Positions 38,768 to 49,221 of a stretch of 64,000 nt of DNA are shown here, in pieces. The DNA lies in assembly GCF_017306545.1 (NCBI RefSeq), contig NZ_JAFKID010000021.1:23933-87932 (forward strand), read 5' to 3'. The notes beneath the pieces are model-generated. The model worked only from the letters and a program-made list of their open reading frames with translations. It searched no databases and had not been told where the DNA came from. Source of the DNA: Mesorhizobium sp. (lineage in GTDB: Bacteria > Pseudomonadota > Alphaproteobacteria > Rhizobiales > Rhizobiaceae). Numbering within the stretch: position 1 is the stretch's first letter; every line of letters starts with the position of its first letter. A program made the position numbers and the translations under genes.

Positions 38768-39652
38768 ATGCCCGCACCAGACAATATTGCCCCCGGCGGC
38801 CCCGCCATCGTGCTGGTCGAGCCTCAACTCGGCGAGAACATCGGCATGGTCGCTCGCGCCATGGCGAATTTCGGCTTGGCCGAGCTTCGGCTGGTCAATC
38901 CGCGCGATGGCTGGCCGAGCGAGAAAGCGCGCGCCGCCGCCAGCCGCGCTGACCACGTCATCGACGCCGTGCGTGTTTTCGACGACCTTCCCTCGGCCAT
39001 CGCCGACCTGAACTTCGTCTTCGCCACCACGGCGCGCCAGCGCGACGGCTTCAAGCGTGTCGCAGGGCCGGTGGAAGCGGGCCGGACGCTGCGCGCGCGC
39101 ACCGCCGGCGGCGAGCGCACCGGCATCCTGTTCGGCCGCGAGCGTTTCGGCCTCAACAACGAGGAGGTCGGGCTGGCCGACGAGATCGTCACCTTCCCGG
39201 TCGACCCGACGTTCGCCTCGCTCAACATCGCCCAGGCGGTGCTTCTGATGGCTTATGAGTGGCGCAAGTCCGGCCTTGCCGACGAGACGGAGACGAATTT
39301 CTCGACGCCCGGCATGGCGCCGGCCACCAAGGAGCAGTTGCAGGGCCTGTTCGACCATCTGGAGGCGGCGCTCGAGACGCGCGGCTATTTCCGCCCGGCG
39401 GCGAAGAAGCCGAAGATGGTGGAGAACCTGCGCGCCGTGCTGACGCGCGCCGGTTTCGCCGAGCCGGAGCTGAAGGTGCTGCGCGGCGTCGTCGCCTCGC
39501 TCGACTATTTCTCGCCGAAGGAGCCGCGCGGCGCCGGCTATCCGGAGCGCAAGGCGAAGGCCGACCGCGCCGCCCATCCGGCCCCCGAAGCGGGTGGCGA
39601 CGAGGAAGGCGAGGTTCCGCCGGAAGGCGGCAAGGGAATGGACAATGATTGA
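38768..39652 (+). CDS. trmJ: tRNA/rRNA methyltransferase TrmJ
   Basis: SPOUT-family enzyme that 2'-O-methylates position 32 of tRNAs. The 294-residue product has [19 protein letters not shown] (about 13-31), [16 protein letters not shown] (about 118-133) and [14 protein letters not shown] (about 150-163), the three knot motifs. A C-terminal charged tail follows the dimer region. I choose the ATG at 38768 because family similarity begins there; the frame is open to 38669. It overlaps murI by eight bases. Confidence 0.93.
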   Translation: MPAPDNIAPGGPAIVLVEPQLGENIGMVARAMANFGLAELRLVNPRDGWPSEKARAAASRADHVIDAVRVFDDLPSAIADLNFVFATTARQRDGFKRVAGPVEAGRTLRARTAGGERTGILFGRERFGLNNEEVGLADEIVTFPVDPTFASLNIAQAVLLMAYEWRKSGLADETETNFSTPGMAPATKEQLQGLFDHLEAALETRGYFRPAAKKPKMVENLRAVLTRAGFAEPELKVLRGVVASLDYFSPKEPRGAGYPERKAKADRAAHPAPEAGGDEEGEVPPEGGKGMDND

Positions 39653-40505
39653 GCAACGCAAGGCCGCTGAAAGCGCCGCCGCCGGTTCCTGTTCGCGGCC
39701 GGTGCTGATGTTCGATTCCGGTATCGGCGGGCTGACCGTGCTGCGCGAGGCGCGCGTACTGATGCCCGACCGCCGCTTCGTCTACATCGTCGACGATGCC
39801 GCCTTTCCCTACGGCGCATGGGATGAGCCGGCGCTGAGGGCGCATATCCTTTCCCTGTTCGGAGCGCTTTTGCCGCGCTACCGCCCGGCGATCTCGGTGA
39901 TCGCTTGCAACACGGCCTCGACATTGGTGATCGACGCGCTGCGCGAAGCCTTCCCCGGCCATTCCTTCGTCGGCACCGTGCCGGCGATCAAGCCGGCGGC
40001 CGAGCGCACGCGCTCCGGCCTCGTTTCCGTTCTGGCGACACCGGGCACCGTCAAACGTCAGTATACGCGCGACCTGATCGAGACATGGGCGCGGAAATGC
40101 CATGTGCGGCTGGTCGGCTCCGACAAACTGGCAAGCTTGGCCGAAACCTACATGCGCGACGGCTTCGTCGACGAGACGGTGGTGCGCGCCGAGATCGCCC
40201 CCTGTTTCCTGGAGCGTGACGGCGCCCGCACCGACATCGTCGTGCTTGCCTGCACGCACTATCCCTTCTTGGTCAACCGCATGCGCAAGACCGCGCCCTG
40301 GCCGGTCGATTGGATCGACCCGGCCGAGGCGATCGCCCGCCGGGCGCTGTCGCTGCTTTCGGGCAGCGATCGGGCGCGACCGCCCGTCCAGCCGCGAGGC
40401 GCCGAGCCCGATGTCGCGGTCTTCACCACGGGCAAGGCCGATTTCGCCACCCGGCGGCTGATGCAGGGCTTTGGCCTGACCGTGCCGGAGATGGCCGGAA
40501 CATAG
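39645..40505 (+). CDS. murI: Glutamate racemase
   Basis: Makes D-glutamate for peptidoglycan. The 286-residue product has [16 protein letters not shown] (about 20-35), the first catalytic cysteine in IACNTAST (about 87-94) and the second in LACTHYPFL (about 200-208). The ATG at 39645 overlaps the trmJ end, so the two genes are coupled. The short C-terminal extension is enriched in R and P. Confidence 0.95.
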   Translation: MIEQRKAAESAAAGSCSRPVLMFDSGIGGLTVLREARVLMPDRRFVYIVDDAAFPYGAWDEPALRAHILSLFGALLPRYRPAISVIACNTASTLVIDALREAFPGHSFVGTVPAIKPAAERTRSGLVSVLATPGTVKRQYTRDLIETWARKCHVRLVGSDKLASLAETYMRDGFVDETVVRAEIAPCFLERDGARTDIVVLACTHYPFLVNRMRKTAPWPVDWIDPAEAIARRALSLLSGSDRARPPVQPRGAEPDVAVFTTGKADFATRRLMQGFGLTVPEMAGT

Positions 40506-40549
40506 CGCCAACCGCCGCGTTCCTTTGTCCTGAAACCGGAGGAACGACC

Positions 40550-40738
40550 ATGCCTGCCACTTCCAAGGCGCAGCAAAAGGCTGCCGGCGCGGCCCTGTCG
40601 GCCAGGCGCGGCGACACCAGGAAAAGCGAGCTCAGGGGTGCATCGAAAGGGATGTACGAATCGATGAGCGAGAAAGAACTCGAGGACATGGCCTCGACCA
40701 AGCGCAAGGGCAAGCCGGAGCGCAAATCGAAGGATTGA
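40550..40738 (+). CDS. DUF3008 small basic protein
   Basis: A 62-residue, lysine-rich cytoplasmic protein of the DUF3008 family, beginning MPATSKAQQKAAGAALSA and ending in KRKGKPERKSKD, with GASKGMYESMSEKELEDMA in the middle. GGAGGAA precedes the ATG. No function is known. It follows murI by 44 bases. Confidence 0.88.
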   Translation: MPATSKAQQKAAGAALSARRGDTRKSELRGASKGMYESMSEKELEDMASTKRKGKPERKSKD

Positions 40739-40831
40739 GGCGGGGCGGCTGGCCCAGTTCCCACGGCTGCCATGTCCGCTCCTTGGTCATCCTCAGGAGA
40801 GGCCCGAGGATGACGATGTGCGCTTGGAGGC

Positions 40832-41470
40832 TCAGTATCCCACCGTAAAGCGTTCGCCGAAATGCTTCGGCGTCTCGGCCTCGTCGAGAACGGCGACAGC
40901 GAAATCCTCCACCGAAATGTGGCTCTCGCCCTTGGCGTCGAAGACCGGATTGTCGAGGCTGAGGCGGTATTTGCCGGTGCGCTGGCCGGGTGCCAGCGTG
41001 ATGGCCGGCGAAACGAGCGTCCAGTCCTTCCAGTCGCCCTTTTGCAGCGCCGTCAGCGCATCGCGCGCGGCGCGGGCGCCGTCCTTGTAGCCAGCCGGAA
41101 AGTCGGGCGAATCGACAAGCTGGCTGCCGTCCGGCGCCCGCAGCGAGCCGGCACCGCCGATCTCGACCAGCCTGACGCCTGCCGCCTCGGCCGCCGCCGC
41201 GATGGCCTTCGAACCCGCCATGTGCTTGGTATAGATGTCGGGATCGCCCCAGCCGCCGTTGAAGGCGGAGACGACGACGTCGTGGCCTTTCAGCAGGTCG
41301 GCAAGCGCCTTGGCGTCGGTGACGTCGGCCTTGATCGCCGTCACCCCGGCCTGTTCGGCCACCTTGGCCGGGTTGCGCACGATGGCCGTGACGGCGTGGC
41401 CGCGGCCGGCCGCTTCCTTGAGCAACGCGCCGCCGACGTAGCCGGACGCGCCGATGAGGGCGATCTTCAT
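40832..41470 (-). CDS. NmrA-like NAD(P)-dependent oxidoreductase
   Basis: An atypical short-chain dehydrogenase, 212 residues, with the Rossmann motif GASGYVGGAL (7-16) and ADVTDAKALADLLKGHDVVVSAFNG in the adjacent strand-helix region. There is no classical YxxxK pair, as in NmrA-like proteins, which often bind NAD(P)H as sensors or reduce small electrophiles. It is divergent from an HxlR regulator, with an operator-like palindrome between them. Confidence 0.88.
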   Translation of the reverse strand: MKIALIGASGYVGGALLKEAAGRGHAVTAIVRNPAKVAEQAGVTAIKADVTDAKALADLLKGHDVVVSAFNGGWGDPDIYTKHMAGSKAIAAAAEAAGVRLVEIGGAGSLRAPDGSQLVDSPDFPAGYKDGARAARDALTALQKGDWKDWTLVSPAITLAPGQRTGKYRLSLDNPVFDAKGESHISVEDFAVAVLDEAETPKHFGERFTVGY

Positions 41471-41529
41471 GGTTCTCTCCTTGCCATTGGCTTCCCCGTT
41501 TCGGGAAAATGAGGTATGATTGATAGTCA

Positions 41530-41546
41530 GGTTACGATGAGTAACC
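41530..41546 (+). promoter_or_regulatory. Putative HxlR operator
   Basis: GGTTAC-N5-GTAACC is a perfect 6-base inverted repeat centred between the divergent reductase and HxlR genes. Its size and position fit a dimeric winged-helix regulator. Confidence 0.6.
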
Positions 41547-41616
41547 ATATAGCTGTCCTGCCGGCTGACGAAAAGAACGCATGATTTCGTGCCCAGGGCA
41601 CATGGAAGGAACCGCC

Positions 41617-42033
41617 ATGAATGCGAGAATGGAGCCCGACAAAGGGCACCAGCCGCTGCTCACCGCATCTCCCGGCTTCGAGAGCGACGGGACCGGCAAC
41701 TGCCCGATGCGCGAGGTGCTCGATCGGGTCGGCGACAGCTGGAGCCTGCTGGTCGTCATCAACCTCCAGGAGAGGCCGGTGCGCTTCAACGCGCTGCGCC
41801 GCTCCATCGAGGGCATTTCGCAACGCATGCTGACGGTGACGCTGCGCTCGCTGGAGCGCGATGGGCTGGTGACGCGGACGGTGAAGCCGACCACGCCGCC
41901 GGAGGTGGAATATGCGCTGACCGCGCTCGGCCGCTCCATCGCCGGGCCGATCGGCGCGCTGGGGGCCTGGGCGGCCGAAAACCGCGACCATATGCGCGCA
42001 GCCCGCAACGCCTTCGACGCCGCCGCCGCTTGA
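41617..42033 (+). CDS. HxlR-family transcriptional regulator
   Basis: A winged-helix regulator of 138 residues. It has CPMREVLDRVGDSWSLLVV (about 29-47), including the N-terminal cysteine that serves as a redox or electrophile sensor in several HxlR proteins. The recognition region is FNALRRSIEGISQRMLTVTL, followed by RDGLVTRTVKPTTPPEVEY, the usual wing. GGAAGGA precedes the ATG at 41617, favouring it over in-frame ATGs at 41581 and 41602. It probably controls itself and the divergent reductase. Confidence 0.92.
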   Translation: MNARMEPDKGHQPLLTASPGFESDGTGNCPMREVLDRVGDSWSLLVVINLQERPVRFNALRRSIEGISQRMLTVTLRSLERDGLVTRTVKPTTPPEVEYALTALGRSIAGPIGALGAWAAENRDHMRAARNAFDAAAA

Positions 42034-42070
42034 CAGGAAACGTCGATCGCTCTAGGGAACCCGCGACGCG

Positions 42071-42101
42071 CCGGGCCGAAAGCCCGGTCGTCTTCTTTGA
42101 C
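42071..42101 (+). terminator. Probable terminator after the HxlR gene
   Basis: Six-base GC stem CCGGGC / GCCCGG (42071-42076, 42082-42087) with a CGAAA loop, then the T-rich TCGTCTTCTTT. Confidence 0.5.
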
Positions 42102-42232
42102 GTGTCCCGTGGATGGTCCGTCGCTTTGCGCGGTCCATCCTGTCAGGCTTCGAAAACGGAGGCCAGAGGAGGGCGCGTTTCCTTCGCCCGGACCATGAGG
42201 TTTCGGGTGTATTGTTTTGAAAGGGAAATGCG

Positions 42233-42850
42233 ATGAGCAAACGCGAATCCGCGAAATACAAGCTTGACCGCCGTCTTGGCGAGAACGTCTGGGGCCGCCC
42301 GAAGTCCCCGGTCAACAAGCGCGAATACGGCCCCGGCCAGCATGGCCAGCGCCGCAAGGGCAAGATGTCCGACTTCGGCCTGCAACTGCGCGCCAAGCAG
42401 AAGCTGAAGGGTCACTACGGCGACGTCTCGGAAAAGCAGTTCCGCAAGACCTATGAGGAGGCCAACCGCCGCAAGGGCGACACCTCCGAGAACCTGATCG
42501 GCCTGCTCGAATCGCGCCTCGACGCCGTCGTCTACCGCGCCAAATTCGTGCCGACGATCTTTGCCGCGCGCCAGTTCATCAACCACGGCCATGTCAACGT
42601 CAACGGCCGCCGCACCAACATCGGCTCGTATCGCTGCAAGCCGGGCGACGTCATCGAGGTGCGCGAGAAGTCGAAGCAGCTCGTCATCGTTCTGGAATCG
42701 GTCCAGCTCGCCGAGCGCGACGTGCCGGACTACATCGAGGCCGACCACAACAAGATGACGGCGACCTTCGCGCGCGTTCCCGGCCTCGCCGACGTGCCGT
42801 TCGCCGTGCAGATGGAACCGAACCTCGTGGTCGAGTTCTACTCGCGCTGA
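42233..42850 (+). CDS. rpsD: 30S ribosomal protein S4
   Basis: Primary 16S rRNA-binding protein of the small subunit, 205 residues. It starts [20 protein letters not shown], the zinc-free N-terminal form usual in alphaproteobacteria. The S4 RNA-binding domain is at about 94-155 with [15 protein letters not shown] and [23 protein letters not shown] precedes the ATG. The gene stands apart from the ribosomal operons and has its own terminator. Confidence 0.98.
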   Translation: MSKRESAKYKLDRRLGENVWGRPKSPVNKREYGPGQHGQRRKGKMSDFGLQLRAKQKLKGHYGDVSEKQFRKTYEEANRRKGDTSENLIGLLESRLDAVVYRAKFVPTIFAARQFINHGHVNVNGRRTNIGSYRCKPGDVIEVREKSKQLVIVLESVQLAERDVPDYIEADHNKMTATFARVPGLADVPFAVQMEPNLVVEFYSR

Positions 42851-42875
42851 TTTCATCCGGCAGCGAGACATATCG

Positions 42876-42899
42876 AAGGCCGCCTCCGGGCGGCCTTTT
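42876..42899 (+). terminator. Rho-independent terminator after rpsD
   Basis: Stem AAGGCCGCC / GGCGGCCTT (42876-42884, 42889-42897) with a TCCG loop, then TTTC. Confidence 0.85.
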
Positions 42900-42952
42900 C
42901 TTTGCGCGCTCGGTCCGCTAAGCCGGGCCATGATCGTTTCGGGCCCGAAGCC

Positions 42953-43810
42953 ATGAATATGCACGCCGACCCAGCAGTCGAATCCGCTGACGCCGAAGGC
43001 GGGTTCCATCCGATGTTCCGCGACGCGCCGTCCTCCGTCGAGTTCAACAAGCTGCGCAAGCGGCTGCTGCGCCTCACGCGCCAGGCGGTCGAGGATTTCG
43101 CCATGGTGGAGCCGGGCCAGCGCTGGCTGGTGGCGCTCTCGGGGGGCAAGGATTCCTACGGGCTGCTGGCGCTGCTGCTCGACCTGAAATGGCGCGGCCT
43201 GCTGCCGGTGGACCTGCTCGCCTGCAATCTCGACCAGGGCCAGCCGAATTTTCCCAAACACATCCTGCCGGACTACCTGACGGTCAACGGCATCGCCCAC
43301 CGCATCGAATACCGCGACACCTATTCGATCGTTACCGACAAGCTGCCGGACAACAGCACCTACTGCTCGCTGTGCTCGCGGCTCAGGCGCGGCCATCTCT
43401 ACCGCATTGCCCGCGAGGAAGGCTGCTCGGCGCTGGTGCTCGGCCACCACCGCGAGGACATCCTCGAAACCTTCTTCATGAACCTGTTCCATGGCGGGCG
43501 GCTGGCCGCCATGCCGCCGAAGCTCCTCAACGACGAGGGCGACGTGTTGGTGCTCAGGCCGCTTTCCTATTGCGCCGAGGCCGATCTCGCGAAGTTCGCC
43601 GACGCCATGAAGTTCCCCATCATCCCGTGCGACCTGTGCGGCTCGCAGGACGGCCTTCAGCGCAACGTCATGAAGGCGATGCTGGACGATATCGAAAAGA
43701 AGATGCCCGGCCGCAAGGACACCATGATCCGCGCGCTGACGAACGTGCGGCCCTCGCACCTGCTCGACCGCAAGCTGTTCGATTTCGCCGCTTTGGCAGC
43801 GGGCGCATAG
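42953..43810 (+). CDS. ttcA: tRNA 2-thiocytidine synthetase TtcA
   Basis: An iron-sulfur ATP-pyrophosphatase that thiolates cytidine 32 of some tRNAs. The 285-residue product has the PP-loop SGGKDS (63-68) and the cluster-binding pairs CSLC (138-141) and CDLCGSQ (about 223-229). [21 protein letters not shown] is the typical central block. The ATG at 42953 is preferred; a GTG- or ATG-extended frame to 42902 adds residues not seen in the family. It depends on Fe-S supply, as from the suf genes in this window. Confidence 0.95.
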   Translation: MNMHADPAVESADAEGGFHPMFRDAPSSVEFNKLRKRLLRLTRQAVEDFAMVEPGQRWLVALSGGKDSYGLLALLLDLKWRGLLPVDLLACNLDQGQPNFPKHILPDYLTVNGIAHRIEYRDTYSIVTDKLPDNSTYCSLCSRLRRGHLYRIAREEGCSALVLGHHREDILETFFMNLFHGGRLAAMPPKLLNDEGDVLVLRPLSYCAEADLAKFADAMKFPIIPCDLCGSQDGLQRNVMKAMLDDIEKKMPGRKDTMIRALTNVRPSHLLDRKLFDFAALAAGA

Positions 43811-43831
43811 GCACTCCAGCGACGGCGCGTC

Positions 43832-45073
43832 TCACACGCGCGGATTGTGCGGCTCGAACATTCGGCCGCGTTCGGCGATGGCGACCGTCACCAGCGCACA
43901 AGCCGAAACCAGGCAGAAGCCAACCGCCAGCGGCGTCACCGTGCCGTCGTAGGCTTGGCCGATGGCGGTGCCGAGCAGGCCGCCGCCGAAGGTTTGCATG
44001 AAGCCCAGCACTGAAGACGCCGTACCCGCCAGCGCCCCTAGCGGCTCCATCGCCAGCGCGTTGAAGTTGGAACCGAGCATGGCGAAGGGCACCATCGCCG
44101 CCGAGAAGATGGCAATGAACAGGAACAGCGGGATCGGCCCCCTGAGCGAGAGGCCGAGCCACAGCAGGCTGATGGCCAGCAGCATCACCAGTGCGCCTTG
44201 CGACAGCCGACGCATGCCGATCCGGCCGACAAGGCGGGCGTTGACGAAATTCGATACCGCGATCAACCCGGCCACACAGGCGAAAATCACCGGAAACCAT
44301 TCGCCGACGCCGTAGAGGCCGACATAGATCTGCTGCGAAGAATTGATGAAGCCGAACATCGCCGCGAAAGCGAAAGTGGAGGCCAGCGCATAGCAGAGCG
44401 CGACGCGGTCGGTCAGCACCGCGACGAAGCCGCCGACGACGGCCTGGACCGTCAGCGGCCGCCGGTATTCGGGATGCAGCGTTTCCGGCAGGCGCAGCGC
44501 CACCCAGAGGGTGAAAAGCAGGGCTCCCAGCGCCATGGCGAGGAAAATGAAGTGCCAGCTTGCGAACAGCATGATGATCTGGCCGAGGCCCGGCGCCACC
44601 ACCGGGATCGCCATGAACACCATGAAGATCAGTGACATAACCTCGGCCATGCGCCGGCCTTCGAAGGTGTCGCGCACGATGGAGACGGCGATGACGCGGG
44701 TGGCCGCGGCGCCGATGCCCTGCACCAGCCGGCAGGCGAGCAGCGTGCCGAAAGTCGGCGCGACGGCTGCCGCGGCGGCTGCCGCCACATAGACCGCCAT
44801 GCCAGCCAAAAGCGGCCCGCGGCGGCCGAAGCGGTCCGACAGCGGGCCGAAGAAAAGCTGCGCGAGGCCGAAGCCCAGAATGTAGACGGGGATGACGTAT
44901 TGCCGATGGTTCTCGTTTTCGACGCCGAGCGAAGCGCCGATCTGCTGCAACGCCGGCAGCATGATGTCGATGGCCAGCGAATTCAGCGCCATCAGCGCCG
45001 CGCATAGGGCGATGAACTCCCAGCGCGGGATCTTCAGGGCGCGCACAGGCTGGGGCGCTGCGGACGTGTCCAT
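43832..45073 (-). CDS. MFS drug-resistance transporter, Bcr/CflA type
   Basis: A 413-residue inner-membrane proton antiporter with twelve predicted helices. The first helix region has EFIALCAALMALNSLAIDIMLPAL, typical of Bcr/CflA proteins. The loop between helices 2 and 3 has FFGPLSDRFGRRGPLL (about 79-94), the MFS signature, and LVQGIGAAATRVIAVSIVRD follows. Substrate cannot be predicted. It lies downstream of grxD on the same strand but beyond a terminator. Confidence 0.92.
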   Translation of the reverse strand: MDTSAAPQPVRALKIPRWEFIALCAALMALNSLAIDIMLPALQQIGASLGVENENHRQYVIPVYILGFGLAQLFFGPLSDRFGRRGPLLAGMAVYVAAAAAAAVAPTFGTLLACRLVQGIGAAATRVIAVSIVRDTFEGRRMAEVMSLIFMVFMAIPVVAPGLGQIIMLFASWHFIFLAMALGALLFTLWVALRLPETLHPEYRRPLTVQAVVGGFVAVLTDRVALCYALASTFAFAAMFGFINSSQQIYVGLYGVGEWFPVIFACVAGLIAVSNFVNARLVGRIGMRRLSQGALVMLLAISLLWLGLSLRGPIPLFLFIAIFSAAMVPFAMLGSNFNALAMEPLGALAGTASSVLGFMQTFGGGLLGTAIGQAYDGTVTPLAVGFCLVSACALVTVAIAERGRMFEPHNPRV

Positions 45074-45091
45074 GGCAAATCCAGTTCGTCA

Positions 45092-45120
45092 AATGAAAAT
45101 GCGCCGGCTTGCCGGCGCAT
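45092..45120 (-). terminator. Rho-independent terminator after grxD
   Basis: On the minus strand the stem ATGCGCCGG / CCGGCGCAT with a four-base loop is followed by TTTTCATTT. It separates grxD from the downstream transporter gene. Confidence 0.75.
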
Positions 45121-45189
45121 CGGCCCGTCTCCGGTCGCCCGGCGGGAAAACGAAGATCTGCCGAGGTGGGGGCGGCCCCGGCGCTAAAC

Positions 45190-45525
45190 TCAGGCGGCGC
45201 CCTTGACGCCGATCCCCTTCTCTTGAAGGAAGGTCTGCAATTCGCCGGCCTGGAACATTTCGCGGATGATGTCGCAGCCGCCGACGAACTCGCCCTTGAC
45301 GTAGAGCTGCGGGATCGTCGGCCAGTTGGAATAGTCCTTGATGCCCTGGCGCAGCTCGTTGGAGGTCAGCACGTTGACGCCCTTGTAGTCGACGCCGACA
45401 TAATCGAGGATCTGCACGACCTGGCCGGAGAAGCCGCACTGCGGGAAGCCGGGCGTGCCCTTCATGAAGAGGACCACGTCGTTGCTCTTCACTTCGCTGT
45501 CGATGTAGTCGTTGATGCCGGTCAT
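45190..45525 (-). CDS. grxD: Monothiol glutaredoxin Grx4
   Basis: A CGFS-type glutaredoxin that binds a bridging 2Fe-2S cluster, often with BolA, and acts in iron-sulfur trafficking. The 111-residue product has [13 protein letters not shown] with Cys30 in the CGFS motif, [19 protein letters not shown] for glutathione binding, and normal length. AAAGGA precedes the ATG at 45525. Its partner bolA lies about 1.1 kb away on the same strand, separated by an opposing gene and a palindromic repeat. Confidence 0.96.
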   Translation of the reverse strand: MTGINDYIDSEVKSNDVVLFMKGTPGFPQCGFSGQVVQILDYVGVDYKGVNVLTSNELRQGIKDYSNWPTIPQLYVKGEFVGGCDIIREMFQAGELQTFLQEKGIGVKGAA

Positions 45526-45688
45526 GGGGAATCCTTTCGCCTGCGGGTGCAAGGCCGCAACATGACAGTCAAATAACCCCGCAGCCGACCCGAAACAAGA
45601 CATTTGCCGGAATGCCTTGGGAATGGCTCAAACAATGGCGTGATTTGGCTCAGGGCGAAGCGTTCGTGCGGAAGAAAGGCGGCCGGGT

Positions 45689-46480
45689 ATGAGGATGCGA
45701 CATAGAGCGGCGATCCTTGCCGGCCTCGCGGTCTTGGCGGCGGTCGCGCTGCCGTGGTTCCGCCCGCAGCCGAAGCCGCCGCTGACGGTCGGCCAACTGC
45801 CGCCGTTCTGCCGCGACCTGAGCTTCGAGGGTGCCGTCCATGTCGTGTGCGAACTGGACCCGAAAGCCTACGCGGTTTTCGTCGCCCGCGCCGATTCGGC
45901 CGGCAAGCCCTACGGCTCGATCCAGGCGTTCGACAAGGCGATGACGGCGAAAGATACGCCGGTGCAGCTCGCCGTGAACGCCGGCATGTATCACGAGGGG
46001 CTCGGGCCGGTCGGCCTGTTCGTCGAAGCGGGCCGGCAGAAGACGCCGCTCAATCAAGCGGACGGGGAGGGAAACTTCTTCCTCAAGCCGAACGGCGTGT
46101 TCTTCGTGCGCAAGGATGGCAGCGCCGGCGTCGAGGAAACCGGCGCTTATGCGGCGGCGGCACACACCGACGTCGCTTATGCCACCCAGTCCGGCCCGAT
46201 GCTGGTGATCGACGGGAAAATCCATCCGCGCTTCGAGCCTGACGGCACGTCCCGCTTCATCCGCAACGGGGTGGGCGTGCGCGCCGACGGCACCGTGGTG
46301 CTGGCCATCTCGCGCCAGCTGGTCAGCCTCGGCTCCTTCGCGCGGCTGTTCCTGGATGAACTGAGCTGCCCAAACGCCCTGTTTCTTGACGGCGCCATTT
46401 CGACGCTGTCGGACGGTCAGCGCATCCTGGTTGGCGGCAAGGACCCGGTTGGGCCGATTCTCGCGGTGCGGAAGAGGTAA
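45689..46480 (+). CDS. Phosphodiester glycosidase (NAGPA-domain) family protein
   Basis: A 263-residue protein with an N-terminal membrane anchor or signal (about 7-23) and a NAGPA-type domain in the periplasm. Family landmarks are LAVNAGMYHEGLGPVGLFVE (about 95-114), NGVFFV, TQSGPMLVIDGKIHP and the C-terminal LFLDGAISTL. The eukaryotic namesake removes N-acetylglucosamine from a phosphodiester; bacterial members are mostly untested. It lies in opposite orientation between grxD and bolA. Confidence 0.88.
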   Translation: MRMRHRAAILAGLAVLAAVALPWFRPQPKPPLTVGQLPPFCRDLSFEGAVHVVCELDPKAYAVFVARADSAGKPYGSIQAFDKAMTAKDTPVQLAVNAGMYHEGLGPVGLFVEAGRQKTPLNQADGEGNFFLKPNGVFFVRKDGSAGVEETGAYAAAAHTDVAYATQSGPMLVIDGKIHPRFEPDGTSRFIRNGVGVRADGTVVLAISRQLVSLGSFARLFLDELSCPNALFLDGAISTLSDGQRILVGGKDPVGPILAVRKR

Positions 46481-46487
46481 CACTTCT

Positions 46488-46631
46488 TTCTTCTCCCCGT
46501 TCACGGGGAGAAGGTGGCCCGAAGGGTCGGATGAGGGGCGGAGCCGGCTTGCCGAGGTTGGCGCTGCCCCTCACCCTGCTTCGCTCGCAAGCTCGCTTCG
46601 CTTCCCTCTCCCCGTAAACGGGGCGAGGGCA
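46488..46631. repeat. Intergenic palindromic element, family C (copy 2)
   Basis: The left part TTCTCCCCGTTCACGGGGAG then AAGGTGGCCCGAAGGG and GGATGAGGGGC is nearly identical, over about 55 bases, to the reverse complement of the right half of the element at 28126-28251. The right part has GCCCCTCACC and CTCTCCCCGTAAACGGGG. It lies between the convergent glycosidase and bolA genes. Confidence 0.85.
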
Positions 46632-46636
46632 AGGCT

Positions 46637-46870
46637 TCATTCCGGCACGCTGGTCTGCAAGGCCAGCGCGTGCAGCACGCCGCCCATGTTGCCTTTCAGC
46701 GCGTCGTAGACCATCTGGTGCTGCTGCACGCGGCTTTTGCCGCGAAAGCTCTCGGCCACCACTTCCGCCGCATAGTGGTCGCCGTCGCCGGCGAGGTCGC
46801 GGATCGTCACCCGTGCGTCCGGGATGCCCTGTTTGATGAGCCGTTCGATGTCGTGGGCGTCCATGGCCAT
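46637..46870 (-). CDS. bolA: BolA-family protein
   Basis: A 77-residue BolA protein with the class II KH-like fold. AAEVVAESFRGKSRVQQHQMVYDAL contains the conserved helix-turn region and the histidine that can ligate a shared 2Fe-2S cluster with a CGFS glutaredoxin. The start could be 46870 or 46864. It lies 14 bases downstream of purL, so the pair are likely co-transcribed, with grxD further along the same strand. Confidence 0.94.
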   Translation of the reverse strand: MAMDAHDIERLIKQGIPDARVTIRDLAGDGDHYAAEVVAESFRGKSRVQQHQMVYDALKGNMGGVLHALALQTSVPE

Positions 46871-46884
46871 GGTGCTGTCCTCGT

Positions 46885-49110
<2,226 letters not shown>

Positions 49111-49221
49111 CGGCGGCGGCGGCTCCGAAAGCGCGTTTCGAGGTCGCTATAGCCGAAGCCGGCCGATGTTACACCCACGAAAGCCGGGAATCCGGCGAAA
49201 ATCACAGGCGCCGGCGGCGGG

